Shown here: positions 9,049-17,532 of the stretch, in pieces | Position numbering within the stretch: the first letter of the stretch is position 1 | Layout of the letters: every line of letters starts with the position of its first letter | Origin: Vicinamibacterales bacterium | GTDB lineage: Bacteria > Acidobacteriota > Vicinamibacteria > Vicinamibacterales > UBA8438 | Reading direction: 5' to 3' | Assembly: GCA_958296065.1 (NCBI GenBank) | Contig: CATQHX010000073.1 | Coordinates: 62,001-126,000 of the forward strand | Length of the DNA: 64,000 nucleotides | Translations under genes and position numbers: made by a program | Notes under the pieces: generated by a model | The model's input: only the letters and a program-made list of their open reading frames with translations | What the model was told of the DNA's origin: nothing | The model's database searches: none

Positions 9049-10059
9049 CTACTGGCCCGCGGTGCGCCGCTCGACGGCGCGGGCGCCGGTCAGTGTGCCG
9101 TCCATGCCGTAGTTGCCCTCGTGGCAGGCGTACTCGAAAATCGGCAGGTCGCTCTGGCGCATCGGCAACTCGACGGTCCAAGGCGCGGTCCACGTGGTCG
9201 GATCCGTGACCGTGAAGGTGTAGATCAGCGTGTCCTCGTCCACCCGCCGGATGCGCTCGACCAGGTGCAGGTTCTTGCTGGAGTTGCGGAAGCTGGTCTC
9301 GCGCAGGTAGTTCTTCGTCTCGACGACCAGGGTGTCGCCGTCCCAGTGCCCGCGCGACACGCCGGTCCACATCCCCACCGTGCCGTGGTCGCTGCCGTCG
9401 AGCGGGATGATCCGCGCGTTGTGCACCATCTCGTTCAGCAGCACGACGTGGTCGGGCGTCTGGAAGATCTGCACGTTCATGTTGTAGGCAGCGGGCAGCA
9501 TCGGCGGGCCCGAGTTGAAGCCGGTGATGCAGCGCTCGCCCAGCGGTCGGTCCTCCGGACCCTCGGTCGGCCGCTGGTTGATCCGCAGCCGCTCGGCCGC
9601 GCGCTGTGCGCCCCCCTCGGTCAGCGCCGGGATCCGCCCGTTGGGCGGATCGATGACCAGCGACGTGCGCCGGGTCTCGACGACGTTATCCCCGCGGTCC
9701 CACCAGAAGTCGTTGTAGGCCAGGGCGAGGTCGCGGCTCTCGCGGGTGCCGTTCACGGTCCCGCGGTCGGTGGTCACCTGCTTCCGCTGCTCGCGGTCCC
9801 GGTCGGCGTTGTTGGCCAGCACCCGCTCGGCGGCGTACTCGGCGCTCTCCTCCTCGGAGAAGAACGCCTGATCGCCCAGCTCTTCCGGACGCTCGAGCGG
9901 GGTGACGGTACGGAAGTCCCAGATGCCGCTGATGTCCGGGTGACCGTGCGGGGTGCGCAACGGCGCCGTGTCACCGGCGGACTGCGCGGCGGCGGTGGCG
10001 GCCAGCAGCAGAACGAGCGCCACACTGCCGGCGATTCGGAGCATCGATCGGTTGTTCAT
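9049..10059 (-). CDS. Secreted protein of an unnamed family, paralogue 1 of 4
   Basis: A 336-residue protein with a signal peptide to about residue 26. It belongs to a family with four members in this window. Shared blocks are a PDISGIWDFRTVTPLERP start, RRTSLVIDPPNGR, RCITGFNSGPPMLPAAYN, QTPDHVVLLNEMVHNARIIP, GDTLVVETKNY, LVERIRRVDEDTLIYTFT and FEYACHEGNYGMDG near the C-terminus. I do not recognise a function. The single conserved Cys pair (RCI and YACHEGN) and conserved His may bind a ligand or metal. It faces the quinoprotein at 7208-8932 and sits among secreted oxidative enzymes. Confidence 0.8.
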   Translation of the reverse strand: MNNRSMLRIAGSVALVLLLAATAAAQSAGDTAPLRTPHGHPDISGIWDFRTVTPLERPEELGDQAFFSEEESAEYAAERVLANNADRDREQRKQVTTDRGTVNGTRESRDLALAYNDFWWDRGDNVVETRRTSLVIDPPNGRIPALTEGGAQRAAERLRINQRPTEGPEDRPLGERCITGFNSGPPMLPAAYNMNVQIFQTPDHVVLLNEMVHNARIIPLDGSDHGTVGMWTGVSRGHWDGDTLVVETKNYLRETSFRNSSKNLHLVERIRRVDEDTLIYTFTVTDPTTWTAPWTVELPMRQSDLPIFEYACHEGNYGMDGTLTGARAVERRTAGQ

Positions 10060-10263
10060 TTCTCTTCACCTCATCCTGAAATCACGGAAAGACGTCTGCG
10101 GAGCGAACCGACGACGACATGACAGTATGACGCCAAGGAGCCTGCGGCGAAAGCCCCCGGCGGATTGGACGGCATACGCCACGCCCGCGGGTCGGAAGCA
10201 CTTTCGCGGGTGGCGGTGAGCAGCAGGCAAGGGCTCGGGCAAGCGTCGACCCTCCGGGCCCGA

Positions 10264-11811
10264 TCAGGGAACGGCCTGCGCATCCGGCAGGCGGCAGCCA
10301 AAGCTCGCGGCCTCGTCCAGGTCGCCCACGCCGTCGTAACGTGCGACCTGCGGATACGGACAGACCGGCCGGGTCATCAGCACCTCGCCGTCCCGGGTCA
10401 CCCGCTCTCCCACCAGCCGGTCGGGTACCGCGCCGGTCTCCACCCACGCGACCAGATCGGGAAACGCGTCCACGCGGTTGATTCCACGCCCACCCGCGCA
10501 GTGGAACATGCCGGGCACCATGTAGAGCCGGTAGAAGTCGGCCGCGTCCGGGGTCTCCGCAAGCACGCCCTCGTAGTAGTTGACGGCCATCAGCGGGTTG
10601 AGCGCCGTATCCGACCAGCCGTGGTAGGTGATCATCTTCCCGCCCGCGTTCCGGAACCGGGTCAGATCGGGATCCGTCGCGTCGAGGATGCCGCGGATGG
10701 CGTCCATCCGGTACGGGTCCTCGTCGAAGTCGAACTGCTCGAGTCGCCAGTCGGGGTCGTCGCGCTCGAACGCCATGTAGCGCATGAAAGTGACGCCGAA
10801 CCGCTCGAGCAGCGGCGCGTCCGCGCCGGGGTCCACGAACCAACGGCCCCACCCGCTCGTCCGCGAGGCGGCTGATCCGAGTGGGTCGCCGAGTTCGGCG
10901 CCGAGCGGCTGGCCGGGGAAGTACGGCTCGCCGCGGCTGACCACGCCGCCGTAGATCTTCGCCAGCGCCGCGCTCTCCCCGTCGGTCAGGCAGTCGACGC
11001 GGTCCTCCGCCCCGCAGCGCGGATAGTCGGTCCGCGGGTCGAAGGCGCACTGCCGCGGATCGTCGATGAGGCCGTCCTCCAGCCCGTCCAGGTGATCGCA
11101 CGCCGCGTAGATCGCCTCACCCACGCGGGCGATCTTCTCCAGGCTGACGGGGTCCTCCCTCAGGGCCTGCGAGAACCACACGCCGCCGATCTGCGTGTTG
11201 GTGAAGTCGAGCACCGGCGCCCCGGCCACGATGCCGTCGAAGTCCTCCGGGAAGCGCTGGGCCGACATCAGACCCTGACGCCCGCCCGTGGAACAACCCA
11301 GCCAGTAGTCGTACGCCGCCGGCCGGCCGTAGTGCTCGACGATGAGCTCCTTGACCGCGACCGCGGTCAGGTGGACGGCGCGGTAGGCGTAGTCGATCTC
11401 GCCGTCGCGGTTGTTGTACGCGAAGCTCGCCAGCGGATAGCGGGCCGCGTCGTGACCGGTGTCCGTCGAGGCGGTGACGTAGCCTTGATCGCGAAGCGGA
11501 TCGTCGCGCCCCTTCACCGGTTGCTGGCCGGCATAGCCGCCCCCCCCGCGCATGACGAACCGGCCGTTCCAATCGGCCGGCAGGCTGGCACCGAAGCGGA
11601 TATTGGGCCGGATCATGGCGTCGACCCAGCAGTACTCGGTTGCCGTGCCGGCATTCATCAGCTCGGCGTCCATCACGCTGACATCGAAGTCGGTGCGCGA
11701 CAGGAAATCGATGCACGCGTGCGGCCCGGATGGCGTCGAAAGCGCTTGCCGCTCTTGACATCCGACACCGAGCGCTGCGAGAAAGAGTGCCAGACAGATT
11801 CGCGCCCGCAT
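10264..11811 (-). CDS. Tannase/feruloyl esterase family lipoprotein
   Basis: A 515-residue alpha/beta hydrolase of the tannase/feruloyl esterase family. The catalytic serine is Ser174 in GCSTGGRQG; the Asp lies in HGWSDTALNP and the His in PGMFHCAGGRG. The cysteines next to Ser and His give the CS-D-HC pattern typical of the family, where they form a disulfide. The N-terminus has a lipobox (LGVGC, Cys18), so the enzyme is probably anchored to a membrane facing outward. Such enzymes release gallate, ferulate or similar acids from esters. The substrate cannot be fixed from sequence. Confidence 0.9.
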   Translation of the reverse strand: MRARICLALFLAALGVGCQERQALSTPSGPHACIDFLSRTDFDVSVMDAELMNAGTATEYCWVDAMIRPNIRFGASLPADWNGRFVMRGGGGYAGQQPVKGRDDPLRDQGYVTASTDTGHDAARYPLASFAYNNRDGEIDYAYRAVHLTAVAVKELIVEHYGRPAAYDYWLGCSTGGRQGLMSAQRFPEDFDGIVAGAPVLDFTNTQIGGVWFSQALREDPVSLEKIARVGEAIYAACDHLDGLEDGLIDDPRQCAFDPRTDYPRCGAEDRVDCLTDGESAALAKIYGGVVSRGEPYFPGQPLGAELGDPLGSAASRTSGWGRWFVDPGADAPLLERFGVTFMRYMAFERDDPDWRLEQFDFDEDPYRMDAIRGILDATDPDLTRFRNAGGKMITYHGWSDTALNPLMAVNYYEGVLAETPDAADFYRLYMVPGMFHCAGGRGINRVDAFPDLVAWVETGAVPDRLVGERVTRDGEVLMTRPVCPYPQVARYDGVGDLDEAASFGCRLPDAQAVP

Positions 11812-11940
11812 GATGCGCCGATTATCGTCCCTCGTTCCGATGTGTCAAGCCGGCGCCGCCGGTTGCGGGCGGCCCCTCGTGCTGCAGAGCGAGCGCTGTG
11901 CTCGCAACCCCGCGGCACGACTGGCGCAACTCGGGTTCCC

Positions 11941-12162
11941 CGAGCGCGGCTTCGGCTTCGGCCTGCTGGTGGCTCACCTGCAGGAAACATCGCGGTAGGT
12001 TGGCGCCTGCCCAACGGAAGCTGGGGCTGGTTCGGCGGCTACGGGACGCAGGTCTGAATCAACCCGGACGGAGAGCTGGTCACGCTGCCGATGATCCAGA
12101 ATCTGACCTGCGAGGTGCAGCGCGGCTTCGAGAACGCGGTGGTGCAGGCGCTCATCGACTGA
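11941..12162 (+). pseudogene. 3' remnant of a beta-lactamase-family serine hydrolase
   Basis: The sequence reads GFGFGLLVAHLQ, hits a stop and a frame change, then reads WRLPNGSWGWFGGYGTQV, an in-frame TGA at 12055-12057, and INPDGELVTLPMIQNLTC to the natural stop at 12162. The GFGLG-like start, WGGxYGT core, NPDxEL and MTQxL pieces are the usual C-terminus of class C beta-lactamase-like serine hydrolases. The 5' part with the SxxK and YxN motifs is absent. At least one frameshift and two stops make this a dead fragment. Confidence 0.6.
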
Positions 12163-12192
12163 GCGCCTGCGTCTCCTGGATCCGACCGACCG

Positions 12193-13188
12193 CTACTGCT
12201 GCTGCGCCGCCGCCGCCCGCTCGTCGGCCCGGTGTCCCGACAGGATGCCTTCCATGGAGTAGTTGCCCTCGTGGCAGGCGTACTCGAACAGCGGCATGTC
12301 GGTCCGCTGCATCGGCATCGTGGCCGTCCAGTCGCTCGCCCACGTATCCGGGTCGGTCACCGTGAAGGTGTAGTCGAGCGTTTCGTCGTCGACGCGTGTG
12401 AAGCGCTCGACCAGCGTCATGTTCGCGGTCGACGTCACGCCGGAGCCTCCGGAGGTGAGCGGGATCCACTGCCGCTGCTCGTTGAAGTTCGCGGTCTCGA
12501 TCACGAGGGTGTTGCCCTCCCAACGCCCGCGGGAGTCGCCGGACCAGAGCCGGATACCTGGATCGAGCGCGGCGCGGTCGTCGAGCGGGACGATGCGCGG
12601 GGTATGCACCATCTCGGTGTAGATCACGACGTGGTCGGGGGTCTGGAAAAGCTGCATGTTCTGGTTGTAGGCCAGCGGCGTGATCGGCGGCCCGGCGTTG
12701 AACCCGACGATGCAGCGGTCGGATGAGTTGCGATCGGTGTATGAATCGGCCGGGTGCGCGGCCATGTAGGCGCGCCGCGCCTCGGCGCGCTCGGCGCCCA
12801 CTTCGGACAGCTCCGGGAACCGGCCGTTGGGCGGATAGGTGATCAACGACGTGCGCCGCGTAGGCCGCGTGCCCCGGTCCATCCAGAAGTTGTTGTAGGC
12901 GCCGACGTTGCCGCCGGCCTCGGTCCTCCGTGCCTCGGCCTCCCAGAGCTCGAGGTTGCGCTGGATCTCGGCCTGCTCGGCCGCCGCCGCCTCCTCCACC
13001 GTCAGGAACGCCTTGTCGCCCAGCTCCTCGGGCCGTTCCAGCGGCGTGATGGTGCGGAAGTCCCAGATACCCTGCAGGTCCGGCGTCCCCCACGGGGTCC
13101 GCGGCATGGTCTGGGCCGACGCCGGTGCCGCCGCCAGCATGACGACCGCGATCACGGTGCACACCGCCGCGAGATATCGATGGCTCAT
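12193..13188 (-). CDS. Secreted protein of an unnamed family, paralogue 2 of 4
   Basis: A 331-residue member of the family also found at 9049-10059, 13862-14887 and 39950-40960. A signal peptide ends near residue 25 (APASAQ). The blocks PDLQGIWDFRTITPLERPEE, RCIVGFNAGPPITPLAYN, FQTPDHVVIYTEMVHTPRIV, LVERFTRVDDETLDYTFT and FEYACHEGNYSMEGILSG are all kept. A GAGGAGGA ribosome site precedes the ATG. No function is known to me. It is most like paralogue 3, its neighbour, which suggests local duplication. Confidence 0.8.
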   Translation of the reverse strand: MSHRYLAAVCTVIAVVMLAAAPASAQTMPRTPWGTPDLQGIWDFRTITPLERPEELGDKAFLTVEEAAAAEQAEIQRNLELWEAEARRTEAGGNVGAYNNFWMDRGTRPTRRTSLITYPPNGRFPELSEVGAERAEARRAYMAAHPADSYTDRNSSDRCIVGFNAGPPITPLAYNQNMQLFQTPDHVVIYTEMVHTPRIVPLDDRAALDPGIRLWSGDSRGRWEGNTLVIETANFNEQRQWIPLTSGGSGVTSTANMTLVERFTRVDDETLDYTFTVTDPDTWASDWTATMPMQRTDMPLFEYACHEGNYSMEGILSGHRADERAAAAQQQ

Positions 13189-13342
13189 CTCATCCTCCTC
13201 GTGCCTTGCCGATCATCGTTCACGCCTGCCGATCATGGACCGGACGCGCATCGCGCGCAAGGGCGCACATGCACCGCCGCCCATGTAGAAGGCGCTGCGC
13301 CAGCGACATCGGGCGTTTGGGAGACGATGCGACGGGCGGAGC

Positions 13343-13729
13343 TCACCGATCCCGTTCCACGAGGGTGGCGACGGCTTCGGCAACCAGGCGGATGTCGTAC
13401 CGCAGACTCTCGGCGACCACGTCGAAGTGCGTCCGCATGCGCTGCTCCGATGCGGAGACTGCGTCGGCAACGTGCGCGCGCATGCGCTGTTCCGACTCGC
13501 CGATAGCGGCCCGCAATTCGGCCTTCGTCGCCAGCGGCGCAATGGCCGCGCGCAACTCGGCCTTCGTCGCCAGCGGCGCAATGGCCGCGCGCAACTCGGC
13601 CTTCGTCGCCAGCGGCGCAACGGCCGCCTTCAGATCATCTCCGGTCGCCAGAGTCGGCAGAATCTGCTCGATCCGATCGACCCGACGTTCCACGTTTCCG
13701 AGACGCTGTTCCATCTGCGCGGTGCCCAT
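13343..13729 (-). CDS. Small coiled-coil protein with 13-residue repeats
   Basis: A 128-residue soluble protein with no recognised domain. The first 27 residues form an amphipathic helix (EQRLGNVERRVDRIEQIL). Then three near-identical 13-residue units follow, built on ATKAELRAAIAPL, and a helical tail rich in SEQRMR pieces. The pattern predicts a long coiled coil. The ATG at 13729 has a GGAGGG ribosome site. The repeats vary between related proteins of this kind, which may act as scaffolds, but no role can be assigned. Confidence 0.65.
   Translation of the reverse strand: MGTAQMEQRLGNVERRVDRIEQILPTLATGDDLKAAVAPLATKAELRAAIAPLATKAELRAAIAPLATKAELRAAIGESEQRMRAHVADAVSASEQRMRTHFDVVAESLRYDIRLVAEAVATLVERDR
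13511..13627. repeat. Three tandem 39-base repeats inside a coding region
   Basis: Units at 13511-13549, 13550-13588 and 13589-13627 are nearly identical at the DNA level, each coding for 13 residues of the coiled-coil protein. Near-identity at silent positions points to recent expansion by slippage or recombination, keeping the frame. Confidence 0.85.
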
Positions 13730-13861
13730 GGTCGCCCTCCACCCACGAGGGCGGCGGATCGCGGACCGCTCGCGCGACCACCGCCATCGTAGCACCCTCT
13801 TGCGGAGCAAGAGCCGTGCCCGATGTCAGGACGCGCGCGAGCACCTTCCCGCGACCACTGG

Positions 13862-14887
13862 CTATCGTGATCTCGACGACCCGGCTTCCGCCGCGGCCCG
13901 CTCCTCGGCGCGAGCCCCGCCGAGAATGCCGTCCATGGCGTAGTTGCCTTCGTGGCAGGCGTACTCGAACATCGGTCCCGGCGTTCTCTTCATCGGCACC
14001 AAGGCCGTCCAGGGCCGCGTCCACGTTTCCGGATCCTCCAGGGTGAACTCGTAGCTGAGGCTGTCCGCACCGGCCAGTGTGAAGCGTTCCACCACGCTCA
14101 GGTTCGCGGTCGCTCCCCCCCGGAAGGCCACCAGGTCGCCGAAGCCGCGGGTCTCGACGACCAGCGTCGTGTCCTCCCAATGCGCGCGCGAGTCGCCGAC
14201 CCACTGGCGGACGGTTCCATGCGGGCGCCCGTCCAGGGGCACAATGCGCGCGTTGTGGACCATCTCGTTGAGAATCACCACGTGGTCCGGCGTCTGCAGC
14301 AGTTGCACATTGTTGTTGTACGCGGAGGGCACCATGGGCGGCCCGGCGTTGAAACCCACGATGCAGCGGTCTCCCAGACTCCGGTCGTGCCACGAATCGG
14401 CCGGATGGTCACGCAGATACGCGCTCCTCGCCGCGGTTCTCTCTGCCGCCTCGGCCGTCAACGGCGGGATTCTCCCGTCCGGCGGATCCACGATCAGCGA
14501 CGTGCGTCGGTCCTCGACGAGCGAGTTGCCCCGGTCGTACCAGAACTCGTTGTAGGGTACGACGCCGCCCTGCGACGCCGGGGGATAGATGGCCCCGCCC
14601 GTCTCCGGATCGACCAGATCGCGGTTGAGGCGCCGGTTCTCGCGGGCCTCGAAGTCCGCCGCCTCCTCCGCCGTCAGGATAGCCTTCCCGGCCAGCTCGG
14701 CGGGGCGTTCCATGGGCGTGATCGTGCGGAAGTCCCAGATGCCCTGCAGGTCGGGATCGCCCCAGGGCGTGGCGGGCGCGGTCCAGCCGTCCGACGCGGC
14801 CGACTGGTCCTGGCCCGCGACGGAGACCGGCATGAGCGCCACGATGGCCACTGCTGTCAACAGGAACGGAAGTCGTCGGCGCTTCAT
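13862..14887 (-). CDS. Secreted protein of an unnamed family, paralogue 3 of 4
   Basis: A 341-residue family member with a signal peptide to about residue 26 (VSVAGQ). It keeps PDLQGIWDFRTITPMERPAE, RRTSLIVDPPDGRIPPLT, RCIVGFNAGPPMVPSAYN, LLQTPDHVVILNEMVHNARI, TTLVVETRGFG and FEYACHEGNYAMDGILGG. The frame is open to 15436, but the ATG at 14887 with a GAGGAGGA ribosome site starts the signal peptide. No function is known. It lies between paralogue 2 and the haem-propeller gene on the same strand. Confidence 0.8.
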   Translation of the reverse strand: MKRRRLPFLLTAVAIVALMPVSVAGQDQSAASDGWTAPATPWGDPDLQGIWDFRTITPMERPAELAGKAILTAEEAADFEARENRRLNRDLVDPETGGAIYPPASQGGVVPYNEFWYDRGNSLVEDRRTSLIVDPPDGRIPPLTAEAAERTAARSAYLRDHPADSWHDRSLGDRCIVGFNAGPPMVPSAYNNNVQLLQTPDHVVILNEMVHNARIVPLDGRPHGTVRQWVGDSRAHWEDTTLVVETRGFGDLVAFRGGATANLSVVERFTLAGADSLSYEFTLEDPETWTRPWTALVPMKRTPGPMFEYACHEGNYAMDGILGGARAEERAAAEAGSSRSR

Positions 14888-15057
14888 CTGAATCCTCCTC
14901 GCTTGCCATGCAACACCAAGGCAACATCCGCGGCGGCGACTCTCACCGGGCGCTGCCGCTCTGCTCCTTGTGTTCCGAGCATCTCGCCGGCGAGCGGCAG
15001 GCCAGGAGACGCCCGCCGACCCGCGTGAGCCCGGAGTACCCCGGAATCGGTCCCCGG

Positions 15058-16929
15058 CTACTGGCCGCCGCCCGCGGCTGCCGGGACCGCGCTGGCTGCG
15101 CGCGCGGCCTGGAGCTGCGCCTCGGTCCGGAACTGGAGGCGCGCCGCGCGGCTCGCCTCCCGGTATACGACCCAGACATCCGGACCGCCGGCGTCGTCGA
15201 CCGCGATGTGGCGCAGCTCGGCCCCGAGGCTGGGAAGCCGGAAGATCGTGTATTCCTCGGTGTTCGGATCGAACCTGGCGACGGCGTCGTCCGACGACAG
15301 GTTCGTCCACACCATGTGGTTCCGGTCGACCACCGTTGCATAGGGATGCGCGTCGATCGGCAGCCGGTAGTACGTCGCCTCGAGCGTGTGGATGTCGATC
15401 TTCGCCAGGTTCGAGCCCCACCAGTTCGCGACCCACACGGTGTCGCCGTTGGGATCGGCCGCGAGCCGGCGCGGCGCCTGCCCGCCGGGGTTGTACACGC
15501 TCCCGGAGAATCGCATCGCCCCGATACGATGGAAGAAGTCGCGGTCTTCCGGCGTCAGCAACTGCTCGCGGTCAAGCGCGCCGGGCGGCCGCATCGGCAC
15601 CTCGTCGACCTCGCCGGTCGTGCCGTTCGCATGCCCGACGATGTCCATGTTGAATTGCGCCCACCAGCCGTTGCCGAGGCGGTCGGCGGCGGTGCCGTAG
15701 GTCTGGCCGTCGCCGATGGTCTTGTTCTGGAAGTACGTGAAGTCGCGGGTGTCGGGATCGAACTTGAGGGCGCCGTGACGGTTGCCGACCCAGATGTTGC
15801 CCTGGCCGTCCTCCTGGAGGCTCCCGCCGACGCGCAGCGGCCGCGGCGGCGTATAGAGCTCGAACGTCTCGGTGGCCGGGTCCAGCCGGCCGAGGCTGCC
15901 CGCCGTGTCGAACCACAGAATGCCGTTGCGCGCCTTGGTGATGCCGTGCGAGTTGCGCGCCCGCCGGCCGTTCGGCGCGGTCAGCTTGAAGCCGGTGACC
16001 TGTCCGGTCCGCGGATCGACCCTGGCGAGCGTCCGGAAGTCGTTCGGCACCGAGTCGGTGATCCAGACGTTGCCGTCGTCGTCCACGGCGGCATCGTGCA
16101 TGCCTCCCCCGCCGCGCATCCCGGACGGAATGCCTTCCGACCAATCGCTCCCGTTGATGGAGGTGAGCTCGGTCGGCAGCTCCGCGATGGGGATGTCGTA
16201 CTCGGTTACGACATGACGCGCGGCCTCGCCGGTCGGGCGCGGCTGCAGCTCGAACGACAAGGGTGGCGACTCGGGGCCCCGAGCCCGGGTGAGATACGCG
16301 GCCAGCTCGTCGCGGTAGTACTCGATCGTGATCGACGGCCGGGCGTTGCGGCCGCGCCAGCCGTGGTAGCTGACGTTCGCCATCAAGTCGATCATGGCGC
16401 GCCAGCCACGCTCGTCGAACCGGTTCTGCAGCACCAGGCCGGCCTGGTGACACTCCGTGCACGTGACGCGGAACACCTCTTTCAGCCGGCGATCCTCGCG
16501 CGTCCCGGCCGGCAGGGCGTTCAGCCACTCCACGCCCGACAACTGGTGCGTGAAGTCGGCGGCGGCGACCAGCGTGAAGTCCTGCCCCATCCGCCGCTCC
16601 GGATCGAGGGCCACGTGGGCGCTCGCGGACTCGTAGCCAACGGCCTGCGCCCAGACCCGGTAGCGTCCGCCTTCGAGCGGCGGCGCCAGCGGGGGAAAGT
16701 AGTACCGGCCGGCGTCGTCGGTGAAGACCGACGTCGTGATGGGCGTGCCCTCCTCCTTCGCGGACACGGCCACGCCCGGCATCGGCTCGCCGCCTGATGC
16801 GGTAACGGTCCCGGCAAGCGGCGTGGGACCCGGAAGCTGCGCCGCGGCGGGCGCCGTCGCCCCGGCCACCAGCAGCATGCAGACGCCGATGATTCCCGCC
16901 AGCACCACGGACGGTCGCGGTTCGAACAT
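15058..16929 (-). CDS. Haem-bearing Vgb-like propeller with carboxypeptidase-regulatory domain
   Basis: A 623-residue exported protein in three parts. After a signal peptide (to about 31) comes a carboxypeptidase-regulatory-like beta-sandwich (about 36-122, LAGTVTASGGEPMPGVAVS). A short segment with one haem motif CTECH at 157-161 follows, then a Vgb/virginiamycin-B-lyase-like propeller from about 225 (MHDAAVDDDGNVWITDS, NSHGITKARNGILWFDTAG, DGQGNIWVGNRHGALKFD). The haem makes an electron-transfer role more likely than a lyase role. It lies just downstream of the small cytochrome c gene on the same strand, 110 bases away. The ATG at 16929 has a GGAGGAGG site. Confidence 0.78.
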   Translation of the reverse strand: MFEPRPSVVLAGIIGVCMLLVAGATAPAAAQLPGPTPLAGTVTASGGEPMPGVAVSAKEEGTPITTSVFTDDAGRYYFPPLAPPLEGGRYRVWAQAVGYESASAHVALDPERRMGQDFTLVAAADFTHQLSGVEWLNALPAGTREDRRLKEVFRVTCTECHQAGLVLQNRFDERGWRAMIDLMANVSYHGWRGRNARPSITIEYYRDELAAYLTRARGPESPPLSFELQPRPTGEAARHVVTEYDIPIAELPTELTSINGSDWSEGIPSGMRGGGGMHDAAVDDDGNVWITDSVPNDFRTLARVDPRTGQVTGFKLTAPNGRRARNSHGITKARNGILWFDTAGSLGRLDPATETFELYTPPRPLRVGGSLQEDGQGNIWVGNRHGALKFDPDTRDFTYFQNKTIGDGQTYGTAADRLGNGWWAQFNMDIVGHANGTTGEVDEVPMRPPGALDREQLLTPEDRDFFHRIGAMRFSGSVYNPGGQAPRRLAADPNGDTVWVANWWGSNLAKIDIHTLEATYYRLPIDAHPYATVVDRNHMVWTNLSSDDAVARFDPNTEEYTIFRLPSLGAELRHIAVDDAGGPDVWVVYREASRAARLQFRTEAQLQAARAASAVPAAAGGGQ

Positions 16930-17039
16930 GTCGGCCTCCTCCGCGCATTGCCGCATGTCCTGCCTCGCGCGCCCGGCGGCGGGACATGCCTCGAATGCGC
17001 CGGCGTCGTTGTGCGTGTGGGTCCCGCTGTCTCTCCCGG

Positions 17040-17432
17040 CTACTCCCGCGTCACGGTGTTCAGGTAGGCGATGACCTGGCCGATCTGCTCCGGCGACAGC
17101 GTGTACTGCCAGCCGGGCATGCGCACGGAACCGACCATGATGATCTCGCGGACCGTCTCCGCACCCAGCTCGCGGACGTTCGTCTCGCTGAGCACGGGAC
17201 CGAGGCTCGCCGGAAACGAGGGCTGCCCGAGCGGGTCGTGGCAAATCGCGCACCGCTGCACGAACAGCTTCCAGCCCGCCAGCGCATCCTCGGAGAGCGC
17301 CGGCGGCGTAACGACCTCCGGCATGTCGTACACGGTCCGCACGACCTCCGGGGTGGATACCTGCGTCTCCCGCAACGGATCCTGCCCCGGCGCGCCGAAA
17401 GCGACCAACGCCAAGGACAGCAGAAGATGCAT
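17040..17432 (-). CDS. Small exported c-type cytochrome
   Basis: A 130-residue mono-haem cytochrome c. A short signal peptide (to about 16) is followed by haem motif CAICH at 61-65 and a likely Met ligand in SVRMPGWQYTLSPEQ, ending with the usual last helix (IGQVIAYLNTVT). It lies downstream of the quinoprotein at 17533-19341 on the same strand, about 100 bases away, so it is the likely electron acceptor of that enzyme. Probable location is the periplasm. Confidence 0.88.
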   Translation of the reverse strand: MHLLLSLALVAFGAPGQDPLRETQVSTPEVVRTVYDMPEVVTPPALSEDALAGWKLFVQRCAICHDPLGQPSFPASLGPVLSETNVRELGAETVREIIMVGSVRMPGWQYTLSPEQIGQVIAYLNTVTRE

Positions 17433-17532
17433 ATGAGTCGCTCACATCCTACTCGCGCGGGCACCTCGACACAACCGCTGATCATCGACCGCGCGAGCTC
17501 GGCGCCGGCCGCGAGCAAGAGCCGTACCCGCT

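Noticed and set aside
12055-12057. In-frame TGA in the serine hydrolase remnant as a second selenocysteine codon
   Set aside because: The fragment has another stop and a frameshift and lacks its 5' part, and serine hydrolases do not use Cys at this place.
14908-16797. A 629-codon open frame antisense to the haem-propeller gene
   Set aside because: It is composed of Arg/Gly/Pro-rich sequence with no motifs, while the other strand carries clear domains.
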